Source of the DNA: Nitrospirota bacterium
GTDB lineage: Bacteria > Nitrospirota > Leptospirillia > Leptospirillales > Leptospirillaceae
DNA: 64,000 nt
Direction: 5' to 3'
Assembly (NCBI GenBank): GCA_021840555.1
Contig: JAKBXW010000003.1
Span: forward strand, 1 to 64,000
The notes under the pieces are model-generated. The model made no database searches and had not been told where the DNA came from. It saw nothing but the letters and a program-made list of their open reading frames with translations. Within the stretch, counting starts at the first letter, position 1. Each line of letters begins with the position of its first letter. A program made the position numbers and the translations under genes. Below, one piece after another: positions 47,831-59,633 of this stretch.

Positions 47831-48453
47831 CCGAGACGCATTCCCCGGAATCCCGGGACCCGATTCTCCGCAAGGCCTCCCTCTCCCGCCACACCAGGGA
47901 GACGAAGATCGACGGAACCCTTCTCCTGGAAGGGACGGGAAAGGCCGAGATCTCGACCGGGATGCCCTTCTTCGACCATCTCCTCGACCAGCTCTGCCGC
48001 CACGGCCTTCTCGACCTCTCCCTCCGCGCCGAAGGCGATCTGGAGGTGGACTGGCATCACACCGTCGAGGATACCGGACTTCTTCTGGGGAGCCTTCTAG
48101 ACGCCGCCCTGGGAGACCGGGCCGGAATCAACCGATACGGCTTCTTCTACGCTCCTCTCGACGAGGCGCTGGCCCGGGTCGTGATCGACCTCTCCGGCCG
48201 CCCCTTCCTGGTCTACGACCTTCCCGCCGAGCGGGGAGAACGGGTCCGGGACTTCGACCTCGACCTCCTGGAGGACTTCTTCCAGGCGCTGACCCAGAAG
48301 GGCCGCTTCACGATGCATCTCCACCTACTCTCGGGCCGGAACAGCCATCACAAGGCCGAGGCGGCCTTCAAGGCCTTCGCCCGGGCGCTTCGCGTGGCCG
48401 TCGCCCGGGATCCGCGCCAGCCGGGGATCCCCTCGACCAAGGGAACCCTCTGA
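47827..48453 (+). CDS. hisB: Imidazoleglycerol-phosphate dehydratase
   Basis: GTGKAEISTGMPFFDHLLDQLCRHG, DWHHTVEDTG, GRNSHHKAEAAFKAFARALR. Confidence 0.96.
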   Translation: MTETHSPESRDPILRKASLSRHTRETKIDGTLLLEGTGKAEISTGMPFFDHLLDQLCRHGLLDLSLRAEGDLEVDWHHTVEDTGLLLGSLLDAALGDRAGINRYGFFYAPLDEALARVVIDLSGRPFLVYDLPAERGERVRDFDLDLLEDFFQALTQKGRFTMHLHLLSGRNSHHKAEAAFKAFARALRVAVARDPRQPGIPSTKGTL

Positions 48454-49079
48454 TGGGCGCTTCCCCCCGCACGGCGGTGATCGACTACGGGATGGGCAAC
48501 ATCCATTCCGTCTCCAAGGCCCTGGAGGCAACCGGCCACCAGGTGCGGATCCTCCGCCACCCGGACGACGCCTTCGGGGAGTTCGCCCCCACCCACCTCG
48601 TCCTTCCGGGGGTCGGAGCCTTCGGGGAGGGGATCGACCGCCTCGAGAAGGCAGGGTGGATCCCCGTCCTTCGCCGCTGGATCGCCGATGACCGTCCGTT
48701 CCTCGGAATCTGCCTCGGCATGCAGCTCCTCTTCGGGGAGAGCCACGAGTTCGGGACACACCGGGGTCTCGAAATATTTCCGGGATCGGTGGTCTCCTTC
48801 GACCCCGGACGGGGAAAGGTCCCGCAGATCGGATGGAACGAAGTCCGGAGAGCGAACGATCATCCCCTCTGGAGGGGACTTCCTTCCGAGCCGGACTTCT
48901 ATTTTGTCCATTCCTTCCATGTCCGGACCCCGGACCACGCGATTGTCCTCGGGGAAACCCATTACCAGGAGACATACCCGTCCTTCGTGGGACGCTCCCG
49001 GGTCGCAGCCGTCCAGTTCCATCCCGAAAAAAGCCAGCGCACCGGGCTGGCCCTTCTCAAAAATTTTGGAGCCCTATGA
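48453..49079 (+). CDS. hisH: Imidazole glycerol phosphate synthase, glutamine amidotransferase subunit
   Basis: VIDYGMGNIHSVSKALE, FLGICLGMQLLF, AVQFHPEKSQ. Confidence 0.96.
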   Translation: MGASPRTAVIDYGMGNIHSVSKALEATGHQVRILRHPDDAFGEFAPTHLVLPGVGAFGEGIDRLEKAGWIPVLRRWIADDRPFLGICLGMQLLFGESHEFGTHRGLEIFPGSVVSFDPGRGKVPQIGWNEVRRANDHPLWRGLPSEPDFYFVHSFHVRTPDHAIVLGETHYQETYPSFVGRSRVAAVQFHPEKSQRTGLALLKNFGAL

Positions 49080-49819
49080 TGGAGATCTATCCCGCAATCG
49101 ACCTCCGGGAGGGGCTGGTTGTCCGGCTCACCCAGGGGGATTTCGAACGCTCCACCGTCTACGGAACCGATCCGGCGGCCGTCGCCGCCTCCTTCGCGCG
49201 CCAGGGGGCGCGGTGGCTCCATGTGGTGGACCTCGACGGAGCCAAGACAGGCGTCGTGTCGAATCTTCCGGCCATCGAGCGGATCGTCGGCGCCTTCCCC
49301 GGCAAGGTCCAGCTGGGAGGGGGAATCCGGAGCCCCGAAACCGCCGCCCTCTTCCTCGACCGGGGCGTGGAACGCCTCGTCCTGGGAACCGGCGCCCTGA
49401 CCGATCCTCCCTTTCTCGAGGCCATGCTCAACCACCATCCCGGCCGATTTTACGTGGGGCTCGACGTCAGGGAAAACCGGATCGCGGTCTCGGGATGGCT
49501 GGGGGAGACCGACGGAGATCCGCGGGAAACCATGACCTCCCTGGCCTCCATGGGCGTGGCCGGATTCGTCTACACCGACATCATGAAGGACGGGATGCTC
49601 TCGGGACCCAATCTTCCCGTCTACCGGGAACTCGTCCGCACGCTCCCCGTTCCGGTCGTGGCGAGCGGAGGAATCGGAAGCCTCTCCGATCTCCGGGATC
49701 TCAGGGATGCGGGCGTCGCGGGGGCGATCGTCGGCCGGGCCCTTTACACCGGAGCGATCGACCTTTCCCGGGCGCTGTCCCTGGCGGAGACTCCCGTTTC
49801 CGGAGATGCCCCATGCTGA
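49076..49819 (+). CDS. hisA: Phosphoribosylformimino-5-aminoimidazole carboxamide ribotide isomerase
   Basis: MMEIYPAIDLREGLVVRLTQGDFERSTVY; ASGGIGSLSDLRDL. Confidence 0.95.
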   Translation: MMEIYPAIDLREGLVVRLTQGDFERSTVYGTDPAAVAASFARQGARWLHVVDLDGAKTGVVSNLPAIERIVGAFPGKVQLGGGIRSPETAALFLDRGVERLVLGTGALTDPPFLEAMLNHHPGRFYVGLDVRENRIAVSGWLGETDGDPRETMTSLASMGVAGFVYTDIMKDGMLSGPNLPVYRELVRTLPVPVVASGGIGSLSDLRDLRDAGVAGAIVGRALYTGAIDLSRALSLAETPVSGDAPC

Positions 49820-50595
49820 AAAAGAGGATCATCCCCTGCCTCGACATGAAGGGGGGACGGGTGGTGAAGGGCGTCTGCTTCGAGGCGCTCCGGGACGCGG
49901 GGGATCCGGTCGAGACGGCCGCACTCTACGACAGGCTGGGCGCCGACGAGCTCTGCTTTCTCGACATTGGAGCCTCGGTCGAGAACCGGGGAACCCTTTT
50001 CGAGATTGTGGAAAGAACCGCCAGCCGCGTCTTCCTTCCCCTGACCGTCGGCGGGGGAATCCGCTCGGTGGAGGAAATCCGGCGCGCCTTAAACAGCGGG
50101 GCCGACAAGGTCTCACTCAATTCGGCGGCTCTGGCCAACCCGTCCCTCCTGACGGAGGGGGCCCTCCGCTTCGGCTCCCAGTGCATCGTCCTGGCGGTCG
50201 ACGTGAAGCGCGAGGGAGGATCCTGGCGCGTCTACTCCCACGGCGGCACCCGCCCCACCAGCCGGGATGCCATCGAATGGATCGTGGAGGGGGTCCGGGC
50301 CGGTGCCGGAGAGATCCTGCTCACATCCATGGACCGGGACGGGACGGGAGAGGGCTACGACCTGGCCCTCATCGAGGCGGTAAGCCGGGCGGCGGAGGTC
50401 CCCCTGATCGCTTCCGGAGGGGCGGGAACGATGGACGATTTCCGGAAGGCCTTCGAAGCCGGGGCCGATGCGGCCCTTGCGGCGAGCCTCTTCCATTTCG
50501 GGACCGTCGATCTCCGGGATCTCCGCCGGACCCTTTACAACGCGGGAGCGCCGGTGAGGCCCCCCCTCCCCGACCTCCCGGAGGACCACCCATGA
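49813..50595 (+). CDS. hisF: Imidazole glycerol phosphate synthase, cyclase subunit
   Basis: MLKKRIIPCLDMKGGRVVKGVCFEALRDAGDPVE; LTSMDRDGTGEGYD. Confidence 0.96.
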   Translation: MLKKRIIPCLDMKGGRVVKGVCFEALRDAGDPVETAALYDRLGADELCFLDIGASVENRGTLFEIVERTASRVFLPLTVGGGIRSVEEIRRALNSGADKVSLNSAALANPSLLTEGALRFGSQCIVLAVDVKREGGSWRVYSHGGTRPTSRDAIEWIVEGVRAGAGEILLTSMDRDGTGEGYDLALIEAVSRAAEVPLIASGGAGTMDDFRKAFEAGADAALAASLFHFGTVDLRDLRRTLYNAGAPVRPPLPDLPEDHP

Positions 50596-51287
50596 GCGCC
50601 GATACTCCGATACCGGATCTGTTTCCCGACGACCGGACACTCGTCCCGGCCGTCGTCCAGAACGCCTCCACCGGCAAGGTCCTCATGCTCGGTTACATGA
50701 ATCGCGAGGCTCTCGGTCAGACGCTCCGCACGGGACGCGTCACATTTTTCAGCCGATCGAAGGGTCGGCTCTGGACGAAGGGAGAAAGTTCCGGACACTT
50801 TCTCGAGCTCCGGGAGCTCCGCTGGGACTGCGACGCCGATGCGCTCCTGGTCCTGGCCCGTCCGGAGGGACCGACCTGCCACACCGGTACCGAGAGCTGC
50901 TTCGACGGGCGGGTCCTCTTTCGCCGGGAGGGACCGGGTCCCTCCTTCGAAACCCTCGACCGACTCGCGGCCGTCATCCGGGCGCGGCGCACGGAAAGTC
51001 CGGATACCTCCTATGTCGCCCGCCTTCTCTCCGGCCCCAGAAGCGCCCTTCTCAAGAAGCTGGTCGAGGAATCGGGGGAAATTCTCGCGGCCGTCTACGA
51101 GGAAAACCCCCCGGCCATCCGCTCCGAAATGGCCGACCTCCTCTTCCACCTCCTGGTCACCATGGAGCGAACCGGAACCGGCTGGGACGCCGTCATGGAA
51201 GAGCTGGAAAACCGGACCGGAAAGGGGGGGCTCGCCGAGAAGCGGGACCGCGCGAAAAAAAACCAGAACACGAAGGAGTCCCCATGA
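50592..51287 (+). CDS. hisIE: Bifunctional phosphoribosyl-AMP cyclohydrolase / phosphoribosyl-ATP pyrophosphatase
   Basis: VQNASTGKVLMLGYMNREAL, FFSRSKGRLWTKGESSGHFL; C-terminal HisE KLVEESGEILAAVYEEN. Confidence 0.93.
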   Translation: MSADTPIPDLFPDDRTLVPAVVQNASTGKVLMLGYMNREALGQTLRTGRVTFFSRSKGRLWTKGESSGHFLELRELRWDCDADALLVLARPEGPTCHTGTESCFDGRVLFRREGPGPSFETLDRLAAVIRARRTESPDTSYVARLLSGPRSALLKKLVEESGEILAAVYEENPPAIRSEMADLLFHLLVTMERTGTGWDAVMEELENRTGKGGLAEKRDRAKKNQNTKESP

Positions 51288-51646
51288 GCAAGGCCCATCC
51301 CGGATGTCTCTTCTGCCGCATTCTCCGCGGCGAAATCCCCGCGACCGTCCTCGGCCGCTCCGAACGATCCCTGATCATCGCCGACATCGCGCCCCAGGCC
51401 CCCCTCCACGCGCTCGTCATTCCTGCCCGTCACGCCGCCGACATCGGGGAGTTCATGGCGGAATCCGACGCGGATGCGGAGCTCGCCGACCTCTTCGCCC
51501 TTGCGCTGGCCTTCGCGAAAGAGAAGAATATCGACCGGACAGGCCACCGTCTGGTGATCAACACGGGCTCCGACGGCGGCCAGACGGTCGGACACCTCCA
51601 TCTGCATCTTTTGGCGGGCCGTCCCATGGGCTGGCCGCCCGGGTAG
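51284..51646 (+). CDS. HIT-family protein
   Basis: CLFCRILRGEIPATVLGRSER...LVINTGSDGGQTVGHLHLHLLAGRPMGWPPG (HxHxH). Confidence 0.93.
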   Translation: MSKAHPGCLFCRILRGEIPATVLGRSERSLIIADIAPQAPLHALVIPARHAADIGEFMAESDADAELADLFALALAFAKEKNIDRTGHRLVINTGSDGGQTVGHLHLHLLAGRPMGWPPG

Positions 51647-51723
51647 AATTCTTTGACAAAATGGCCGATTCAGGATACAATGAACAGTCTTGGTTTATCA
51701 AAACAAACAGAGGAGCTTGATTT

Positions 51724-51921
51724 ATGACAGGTGTACGGGTCAAGGAAAACGAATCCTTTGAGAGCGCCCTCAAGCGCTTCAAGAAGCAGTGCGAAAAAGC
51801 GGGCATCCTCTCGGACGTCAAGAAAAGGGAGCATTACGAAAAGCCCTCCGTCCGCCGAAAGAAGAAGGCTCTGGCCGCACGGAAGAAAGCCCTGAAGAGG
51901 GCCCGTCTGGCCGTTCGCTAA
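51724..51921 (+). CDS. rpsU: 30S ribosomal protein S21
   Basis: [46 protein letters not shown]. Confidence 0.95.
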   Translation: MTGVRVKENESFESALKRFKKQCEKAGILSDVKKREHYEKPSVRRKKKALAARKKALKRARLAVR

Positions 51922-51962
51922 GCGGCGGCCGTCAGGATTCACGCAGGGAAAGGCCATACGCC

Positions 51963-52415
51963 GTGGGACTTCGCGAACAGATTCTCGAACACCAGAAAGA
52001 GAGTATGCGCGCCCGGGACTCCGCCCGCCTTTCCGTTCTCCGCCTCCTTATGGCGCAGGTCAAGAACCGGGAGATCGAGAAGGGAAAGGGATCCGTCCTG
52101 ACCGACGAGGAAATTGTCGAGACCATCGCCTCCATGATCCGGAAGATGGAGGAATCCATCGAGGGATTCGAAAAGGGCGGCCGGCCGGATCTCGCGGAGA
52201 AGGAACGGGCCGAAAAGACCATTCTCTCCTCCTATCTTCCCGAACCGCTCTCCGACTCCGACATCGACCGGCTCGTTTCAGAGGCCGTGAGAGAGACCGG
52301 TGCCTCCGGTCCCAGGGGAATGGGGGCGGTCATGCAATGGCTCACTCCCCGGACGAAGGGCCGGGCTGACAACCGGGTCGTCAGCCAGAAGGTCAAGGCG
52401 GCGCTGGGATCCTGA
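51963..52415 (+). CDS. GatB/YqeY domain protein
   Basis: GLREQILEHQKESMRARDSARLSVLRLLMAQVKNREIEKG...LPEPLSDSDIDRLV. Confidence 0.9.
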   Translation: MGLREQILEHQKESMRARDSARLSVLRLLMAQVKNREIEKGKGSVLTDEEIVETIASMIRKMEESIEGFEKGGRPDLAEKERAEKTILSSYLPEPLSDSDIDRLVSEAVRETGASGPRGMGAVMQWLTPRTKGRADNRVVSQKVKAALGS

Positions 52416-52487
52416 AAATGATCTCCCCCGGTGGGCCGGACAGAACGGGATCTCTCGTACGCCGGCCCCAATCGATCGGATCGCACA

Positions 52488-54221
52488 ATGGCGGATGAGT
52501 GGGTTGAATCGGTCCGGCGAGCAACCGATCTGGCAGAGATTGCTTCGCGCTACGTCAACCTCAGGAAACGCGGACAAAAATGGGTGGGCCTGTGCCCGTT
52601 CCACGACGAAAAATCTCCCTCATTTCAAATCGATCCAGACAAACAGCTCTATTACTGCTTCGGGTGCCACGCCGGAGGAGATGTCTTTCGCCTGGTCGAA
52701 AAACTTGAGCACAAGTCATTCGGCGAGGCGGTACGGCTTCTCTCGGCCGAGGCCGGCATTCCTGTTCCCGAAAGGGGGACCGCGGAGGAGAGGGACCGCC
52801 GCGAACGTTTCCGGCAGGCGATGCTTCTGGCCGAGCGAATCTACCGACGGGAACTGGTTTCTCCCGGCGGCCAGGAGGCGCGTCGCTACCTTTCGGAGGA
52901 CCGGGGTCTGACCGAAGAGACCATTGACCGCTTCGGACTCGGGTGGGCCGGAACCGGCTCGGTTCTTTCCGCCGCTTGCTCCGGAGGCGGAAAGGCGCTT
53001 CCCATGGCGCCGGAGGAGCTGTCCTCCGTTTTCGAACAGGCCGGAATGGTCCGGAAGGGCGCCTCCGGCATGGGGGATCTCTTTCGGAACCGGGTCATGA
53101 TCCCGATCCGGGAGCGCACCGGAGCAGCGCCGACGGGCTTCGGAGGCCGCCTGATCGAGGACGGTTCGCGTTTTCCGAAGTACATGAACTCGTCCGAATC
53201 GGCCTTCTTCCGGAAACGGGAAATCCTCTTCGGCCTCGACCAGGCCGCGGAGAGCCTCGGACGGGAGGGACGGGCCCTGGTCGTCGAAGGATACTTCGAC
53301 GTGATGCGCCTCTCCCAGGAGGGAATCGGCGGGGTCGTGGCTCCTCTCGGAACCGCCCTCGGTCCGGCCCATGTCTCGACCCTCAAGAAGCACGTCCGGG
53401 AGGTCGTCCTTCTCTTCGACGGAGACCGGGCGGGGCGGGATGCCGCGGTGCGGATCATCGGGCGCTTCCTCTGGGATCCCGACCTCCAGTTTCGGGCCGT
53501 CTGGCTGCCCGATGGCATGGATCCGGACCAGTGGGTCGCCCGGGAGGGAGGCTCCGGCATCCGGAGGGTCCTCGATGGCGCCCTTCCCATGGGGGACTTC
53601 GTCCTCGACTGGCTCGCCGCCTCCCTCGACCGCATCCGGAAAGCCCCGGGAGGCGAGGGGAAGGCCGCCCTGGTCGCCGACTTTCTCTCCATGGTGCGGG
53701 CCTTCCCGGACCTCGAGGTCCAGGAACAGCTCCTTGAACGCGGGGCCATTCTCCTCGAAACCATGAAGGACCTCCTGGCGATGCAGCTTCTCACGGGAGA
53801 TTCCGAACCCGGCCGGGGAAAGGGCAAGCCGGACGAGGTCGCTCCGGGGGGACTGAACAACCGGGGTCTGGCCTGGCGAAACATAATCGTCGAGCTCGCC
53901 CGGCTCTGGGTGGACGGGGGAGCCCCCCATCCGAAGGACCTCTGGAGACGCGAGGACTTTTCCTTCATCGGCGATCCCTCACTCGCGGAGCTTCTCGATG
54001 GCCTCTGGGCTCTGGAAAAATCGCCCTCCGACGGTCTCCACGATCTTCTGAGGAAGGATTCTTTTCTCTGGAGCCAATGGTATGACCTGCCTTCGGACCC
54101 GGGATCCAGGCAGGTGCGCCTCGACGACATCACCGCGGCAGTTCGCCGCCTGTCCCGAAAAAATGCCCGCCGCGCGCCGCTTTGGCCAAAAGACAAGAGC
54201 GCGGACATGCAAAACGCGTAA
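52488..54221 (+). CDS. dnaG: DNA primase DnaG
   Basis: YVNLRKRGQKWVGLCPFHDEKSPSFQIDPDKQLYYCFGCHAGGDVF zinc finger; TOPRIM VVEGYFDVM, LLFDGDRAGRDA. Confidence 0.96.
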   Translation: MADEWVESVRRATDLAEIASRYVNLRKRGQKWVGLCPFHDEKSPSFQIDPDKQLYYCFGCHAGGDVFRLVEKLEHKSFGEAVRLLSAEAGIPVPERGTAEERDRRERFRQAMLLAERIYRRELVSPGGQEARRYLSEDRGLTEETIDRFGLGWAGTGSVLSAACSGGGKALPMAPEELSSVFEQAGMVRKGASGMGDLFRNRVMIPIRERTGAAPTGFGGRLIEDGSRFPKYMNSSESAFFRKREILFGLDQAAESLGREGRALVVEGYFDVMRLSQEGIGGVVAPLGTALGPAHVSTLKKHVREVVLLFDGDRAGRDAAVRIIGRFLWDPDLQFRAVWLPDGMDPDQWVAREGGSGIRRVLDGALPMGDFVLDWLAASLDRIRKAPGGEGKAALVADFLSMVRAFPDLEVQEQLLERGAILLETMKDLLAMQLLTGDSEPGRGKGKPDEVAPGGLNNRGLAWRNIIVELARLWVDGGAPHPKDLWRREDFSFIGDPSLAELLDGLWALEKSPSDGLHDLLRKDSFLWSQWYDLPSDPGSRQVRLDDITAAVRRLSRKNARRAPLWPKDKSADMQNA

Positions 54222-54234
54222 TAAGGGAGACTGA

Positions 54235-56007
<1,773 letters not shown>

Positions 56008-56029
56008 GAGGGGGAACGACTCACAACAG

Positions 56030-56104
56030 GGGCCTATAGCTCAACGGCAGAGCTGCCGGCTCATAACCGGTTGGTTCCAGGTTCGAATCCTGGTGGGCCC
56101 ACCA
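56030..56104 (+). tRNA. tRNA with anticodon CAT (elongator Met or Ile2)
   Basis: GGGCCTATAGCTCAACGGCAGAGCTGCCGGCTCATAACCGGTTGGTTCCAGGTTCGAATCCTGGTGGGCCCACCA folds as a cloverleaf. Confidence 0.92.
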
Positions 56105-56119
56105 TAATAACAAAACGAG

Positions 56120-56878
56120 ATGGAAAGGATAGGTCACTTGGACGTGGGACCTTCGGTCCAGGATACGCTGGCCCTGGTTTATCGGTTGCAGACGATCGAC
56201 AGCGAAATGGCCCACATCAACCAGGAAATAGAGGCAAGCCGGGAAGCCCTCCGCGAAAAGGAAGAAGCTCTCGAAAACCTCGCCCAGACCATGGAGTCCG
56301 AGAAGAACGAGATCCTCCGCCTGGGGCGGGATCGCCGGGACCGGGAGGAGGAACTCCGGACCAACGAGCATATCATCTCCGAGAACAAGAAGAAGAACAA
56401 GGAACTCAAGCATTCCCGCGAGATCCAGGCCTATCTGGCCGAGATGGAGTTCAGAAGGGACGAGGTCGAACGGCTTCAGGAGGAGATCCTCCGGATCATG
56501 GAGACCCAGGAGAATCTCGAGAAGGCCCTGAAGGAGCGCGAAGCCGAATTCGTAGGCCGGCGTGAGGAGATGGAGGCCTTCCGGACCGCTTCCGCTGAGG
56601 AAAACAGCGACAGGGCGGAACGCATTCGCGGTCTGGAAGTGGAAAAGGCCGCCCTCACGGAACAATTCCCCGCCCCCCTTTTCCAGCAGTACACCCGCCT
56701 TCGCCAGTCCCACAGAAACGGTCTGGTCATCTCCCGCATCACGAACGGGACCTGCGAGGTCTGCCGCATGACGCTCCCCCCCCGGACCCTGACCGAGGTA
56801 AAAAAACGGCAGAAAATCGTTCCCTGCCTCCATTGCCAGCGATGGCTCTTCATGGAGGAACTCCCGGCCGGAAACTAG
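56120..56878 (+). CDS. Coiled-coil C4-type zinc-ribbon protein
   Basis: Long coiled coil followed by TCEVCRMTLPPRTLTEVKKRQKIVPCLHCQRWLF. Confidence 0.85.
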   Translation: MERIGHLDVGPSVQDTLALVYRLQTIDSEMAHINQEIEASREALREKEEALENLAQTMESEKNEILRLGRDRRDREEELRTNEHIISENKKKNKELKHSREIQAYLAEMEFRRDEVERLQEEILRIMETQENLEKALKEREAEFVGRREEMEAFRTASAEENSDRAERIRGLEVEKAALTEQFPAPLFQQYTRLRQSHRNGLVISRITNGTCEVCRMTLPPRTLTEVKKRQKIVPCLHCQRWLFMEELPAGN

Positions 56879-56907
56879 GCCGGACCGGCACGGCGTCCTC
56901 CGGAATT

Positions 56908-57288
56908 CGGATCCGGACCAAAGACGGGCAGGTGGCCGCCCGGAATCCTTCGGGAATCCGGGAGGAAAGTCCGAGCACCACAGGGCAGGGCGCTGGGTAA
57001 CACCCAGTCCTGGCGACAGGAAGGAAAGTGCCACAGAAAACAAACCGCCGGACCTTTGTCCGGTAAGGGTGAAAAGGCGAGGTAAGAGCTCACCGCGTCT
57101 CCGGCGACGGAGACGGCATGGTAAACCCCGCCCGGTGCAAGACCAAATAGGGAGGCTCGCAGCAATGCGGAAGGCCGGCCCGGCCCACGCCTCCGGGTAA
57201 GGTCGCTAGAGTCCAGGGGCAACCCTGGTCCCAGAGTAATGGCCACCCTCGACAGAACTCGGCTTATGACCGTGCTTTGCCGGATCCG
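56908..57288 (+). ncRNA. rnpB: RNase P RNA (bacterial type A)
   Basis: Conserved GAGGAAAGTCCGAGCACCACAGGGCAGG, GAAAGTGCCACAGAAAACAAACCGCC, GGTAAGGGTGAAAAGGCGAGGTAAGAGCTCACCG, GTAAACCCCGCCCGGTGCAAGACCAAATAGG; P1 pairing CGGATCCGG-CAAAG / CTTTG-CCGGATCCG. Confidence 0.93.
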
Positions 57289-57312
57289 AAATCCGAAGGA
57301 CAGATCTCTCCG

Positions 57313-58692
57313 ATGCCCGACTCCCCCGAATCCCTGCCTTACGACGGGATCTCCCTGGTCTCAGATCCCGTCCACGGCTATCTCTCCTTCGTGGACACCC
57401 CGGCCCATCCCTCGGGGTACACCGAACGGGACCTGATCGATCATCCCTGGGTCCAGCGCCTCCGGTCGATCTATCAGCTCCAGAGCGCCCGATTCGTCTT
57501 TCCCTCCGCCGAGCACACGCGGTTCGCCCATTCCCTGGGGGCGATGCACGTGGCCGGCCGATTCGCCCGGCAGCTTTATCCGGCCCTTTCCGACCGCTTC
57601 TCGCTCCCCTTCTTCGAAACCCTTCTCCGGGTCGCCGCCCTCCTTCACGATACCGGACACGGCCCCTTCTGCCACTTTTTCGACGAAAACGTCTCCCTCC
57701 CCCGATTCGGACGCACCCACGAACAGATGAGCCAGATTCTGATCCGTGGCCCCCTCCGGCCGGTGATCGAGCGCATCGACCGGGGTCTTTCCGGGCCCTT
57801 CGCCCCGGGGGAGCGCCTCTCGGCGGACTGGATCGCCTACCTCGTCGGAAAGGGGAAGGGTCCGAATCCGGTCCCGGCGGATCTCCCGATCCTCGAATCC
57901 CTGAAACCCCTCTACTCGGGAATCTTCACGGTCGACAATCTCGACTATGTCCTGCGTGACAGCTACATGTGCGGCGTCTCCGCCGGCCACGTTGACCTCG
58001 AACGCCTCCTCTACTACACCCATTACCAGAAGGGCCGTCTGGTCCTCCACCGGGCGGGGCTTGGAGTCTTCGAACAGTTCATCCAGATCCGCCGATACAT
58101 GTACGCGCAGATCTACTTCCACCGGACCACCCGGGCCTTCGACCTGGCCCTCCGGGAACTCCTGGGAGAAACGCTCCGGGAGCTTCTGCCCACCGACCCC
58201 GCCTCCGATCTCGATCGCTACCGGCTCCTCACCGACCACTTCCTCCTCGAGCACGTGAAGGGGTGGGCCACCGCGCAAAGCCCCCTTCTCCGGCGCCTGG
58301 GAGAGGGATGGCGGCGTTTCCTTTCCCGGGAAAAGGCCTGGGAACTGGTCTACGAACGGGTCCGGACAGGCTCCGGAGGGTGTCGGGGACGCATACCCGA
58401 CCCCGACACCCTCCGGAAGGAGGCGGAAAGGAACGGACTCCGGCTGGGGGAGGCATCGCTCGCCGTCGACGTGGCGAGCCGGGACGCCCGGCCCGAGAAT
58501 CCCCGCTCGACGGGACCCGCCCCCATTGCGGTCTACGACCCCCTGTCCGGCCATGTGGGGACCGGACTTCTCGAAGAAATGCTCGAGGGAATCCCCGTCC
58601 GCCAGGAAATCGTCCGGGTCTTCGGCAAGGGACTCCCCGATCTGCCGGAGGCCTCCCGCATCTTCGCCCGGATTTTCGACCCGGAGCGCTGA
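57313..58692 (+). CDS. HD-domain phosphohydrolase (dGTPase/SpoT-like)
   Basis: DPVHGYLSF...DHPWVQRLRSIYQLQSARFVFPSAEHTRFAHSLGAMHVAGRFA; LLHDTGHGPFCHFFD; YVLRDSYMCGV. Start moved to 57313 because the longer ORF start lies in rnpB. Confidence 0.9.
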   Translation: MPDSPESLPYDGISLVSDPVHGYLSFVDTPAHPSGYTERDLIDHPWVQRLRSIYQLQSARFVFPSAEHTRFAHSLGAMHVAGRFARQLYPALSDRFSLPFFETLLRVAALLHDTGHGPFCHFFDENVSLPRFGRTHEQMSQILIRGPLRPVIERIDRGLSGPFAPGERLSADWIAYLVGKGKGPNPVPADLPILESLKPLYSGIFTVDNLDYVLRDSYMCGVSAGHVDLERLLYYTHYQKGRLVLHRAGLGVFEQFIQIRRYMYAQIYFHRTTRAFDLALRELLGETLRELLPTDPASDLDRYRLLTDHFLLEHVKGWATAQSPLLRRLGEGWRRFLSREKAWELVYERVRTGSGGCRGRIPDPDTLRKEAERNGLRLGEASLAVDVASRDARPENPRSTGPAPIAVYDPLSGHVGTGLLEEMLEGIPVRQEIVRVFGKGLPDLPEASRIFARIFDPER

Positions 58693-58712
58693 ACCGGCCT
58701 GTCCCGGGCGCT

Positions 58713-59633
58713 TTAAGGGGGACGGATACGGAAAAGGGGCAGGACCAGGTCGTGGGGACGCTGGCGCTTGGCCCGCTCCACCCCCGCGACTCCGCTCGCG
58801 CCCATGAGGTTCACGTACCGGACACCCGCCCCCGCCGTCCGGACCACTTCCCGCGTCATGAGGCTTCCCGGATTGGAGACCCCTTCCCCCCGGGCCTCGA
58901 GAAAGCAGACGAGTATCTTTCCGTCCGGGGATCGGCCGTACCACTGGAGGCCAAGGATCCGTCCCGGCTCTTCGAGAACCCACCCCTCGAGAAACCCCTC
59001 CTTCCCAAGGGCGATCGCCCGCTCGAAGCTCCTTCCAAGATCCGCAGCCAGCAGGCCTTCGACTTCGGAGCGGGCCACTTCCTGTCTTCTGCGGACGAAG
59101 GCCTCAGAAAGCTCCCGGAGGCCGGGGAGATCTCCGGAGGTGACGGGTCGGGTCCGGGCCCCCGGATGATCCCGCCTGAATCGGTTTTCCTCCCAGCGAA
59201 GGGAGCGGCCTCCCCGGCCGGAAAGGTCGCCGAGAGAGGAAGCGACCACGAGATATTCGCGTTCGGAAGGCTCGATCCGGAAGGAACCGGAGGGAAGGGC
59301 CCCCAGGGGACAGTTTTCGAGAAAGGGAGGCACACGGCCTCCAGATTCTTCAGAAAGTCTGGAAAACAGGTTCTCGAGAAGGAGTCCCCGGGACCGGGCC
59401 GTGAGGTCGGAGCCAAAAAAGAAGGGCGGGGGCAGGGGAAGAAAGAGGGCTCCGTCGGACGTCTCGCCCAAAAGAAGTGCCCCGAAGGCCTCCGTCGTCC
59501 AGGAGCGGAGCGTAAGGCGTTCGGCAAAAAGAAGGTGGGCCGCCGGATGGAGCCAGGAGAAGGGAGCCGGGCCATAGGCCGAAAGGACGGCCCGGAGGCC
59601 GGAGGACGAAATCGCGGGGCGCGCCTCCGTCAT
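58713..59633 (-). CDS. DUF2156/GNAT-like protein
   Basis: ILGLQWYGRSPDGKILVCFLEARGEGVSNPGSLMTREVVRTAGAGVRYVNLMGASGVAGVERAKRQ, GNAT-like C-terminus. Confidence 0.5.
   Translation of the reverse strand: MTEARPAISSSGLRAVLSAYGPAPFSWLHPAAHLLFAERLTLRSWTTEAFGALLLGETSDGALFLPLPPPFFFGSDLTARSRGLLLENLFSRLSEESGGRVPPFLENCPLGALPSGSFRIEPSEREYLVVASSLGDLSGRGGRSLRWEENRFRRDHPGARTRPVTSGDLPGLRELSEAFVRRRQEVARSEVEGLLAADLGRSFERAIALGKEGFLEGWVLEEPGRILGLQWYGRSPDGKILVCFLEARGEGVSNPGSLMTREVVRTAGAGVRYVNLMGASGVAGVERAKRQRPHDLVLPLFRIRPP

Noticed and set aside
57277-57312. Upstream TTG start for the HD-domain protein
   Set aside because: Falls inside the 3' end of rnpB (P1 strand); ATG at 57313 is more plausible
57361-58983. 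540-aa minus-strand ORF opposite the HD-domain gene
   Set aside because: Antisense shadow ORF; HD motifs on plus strand are convincing
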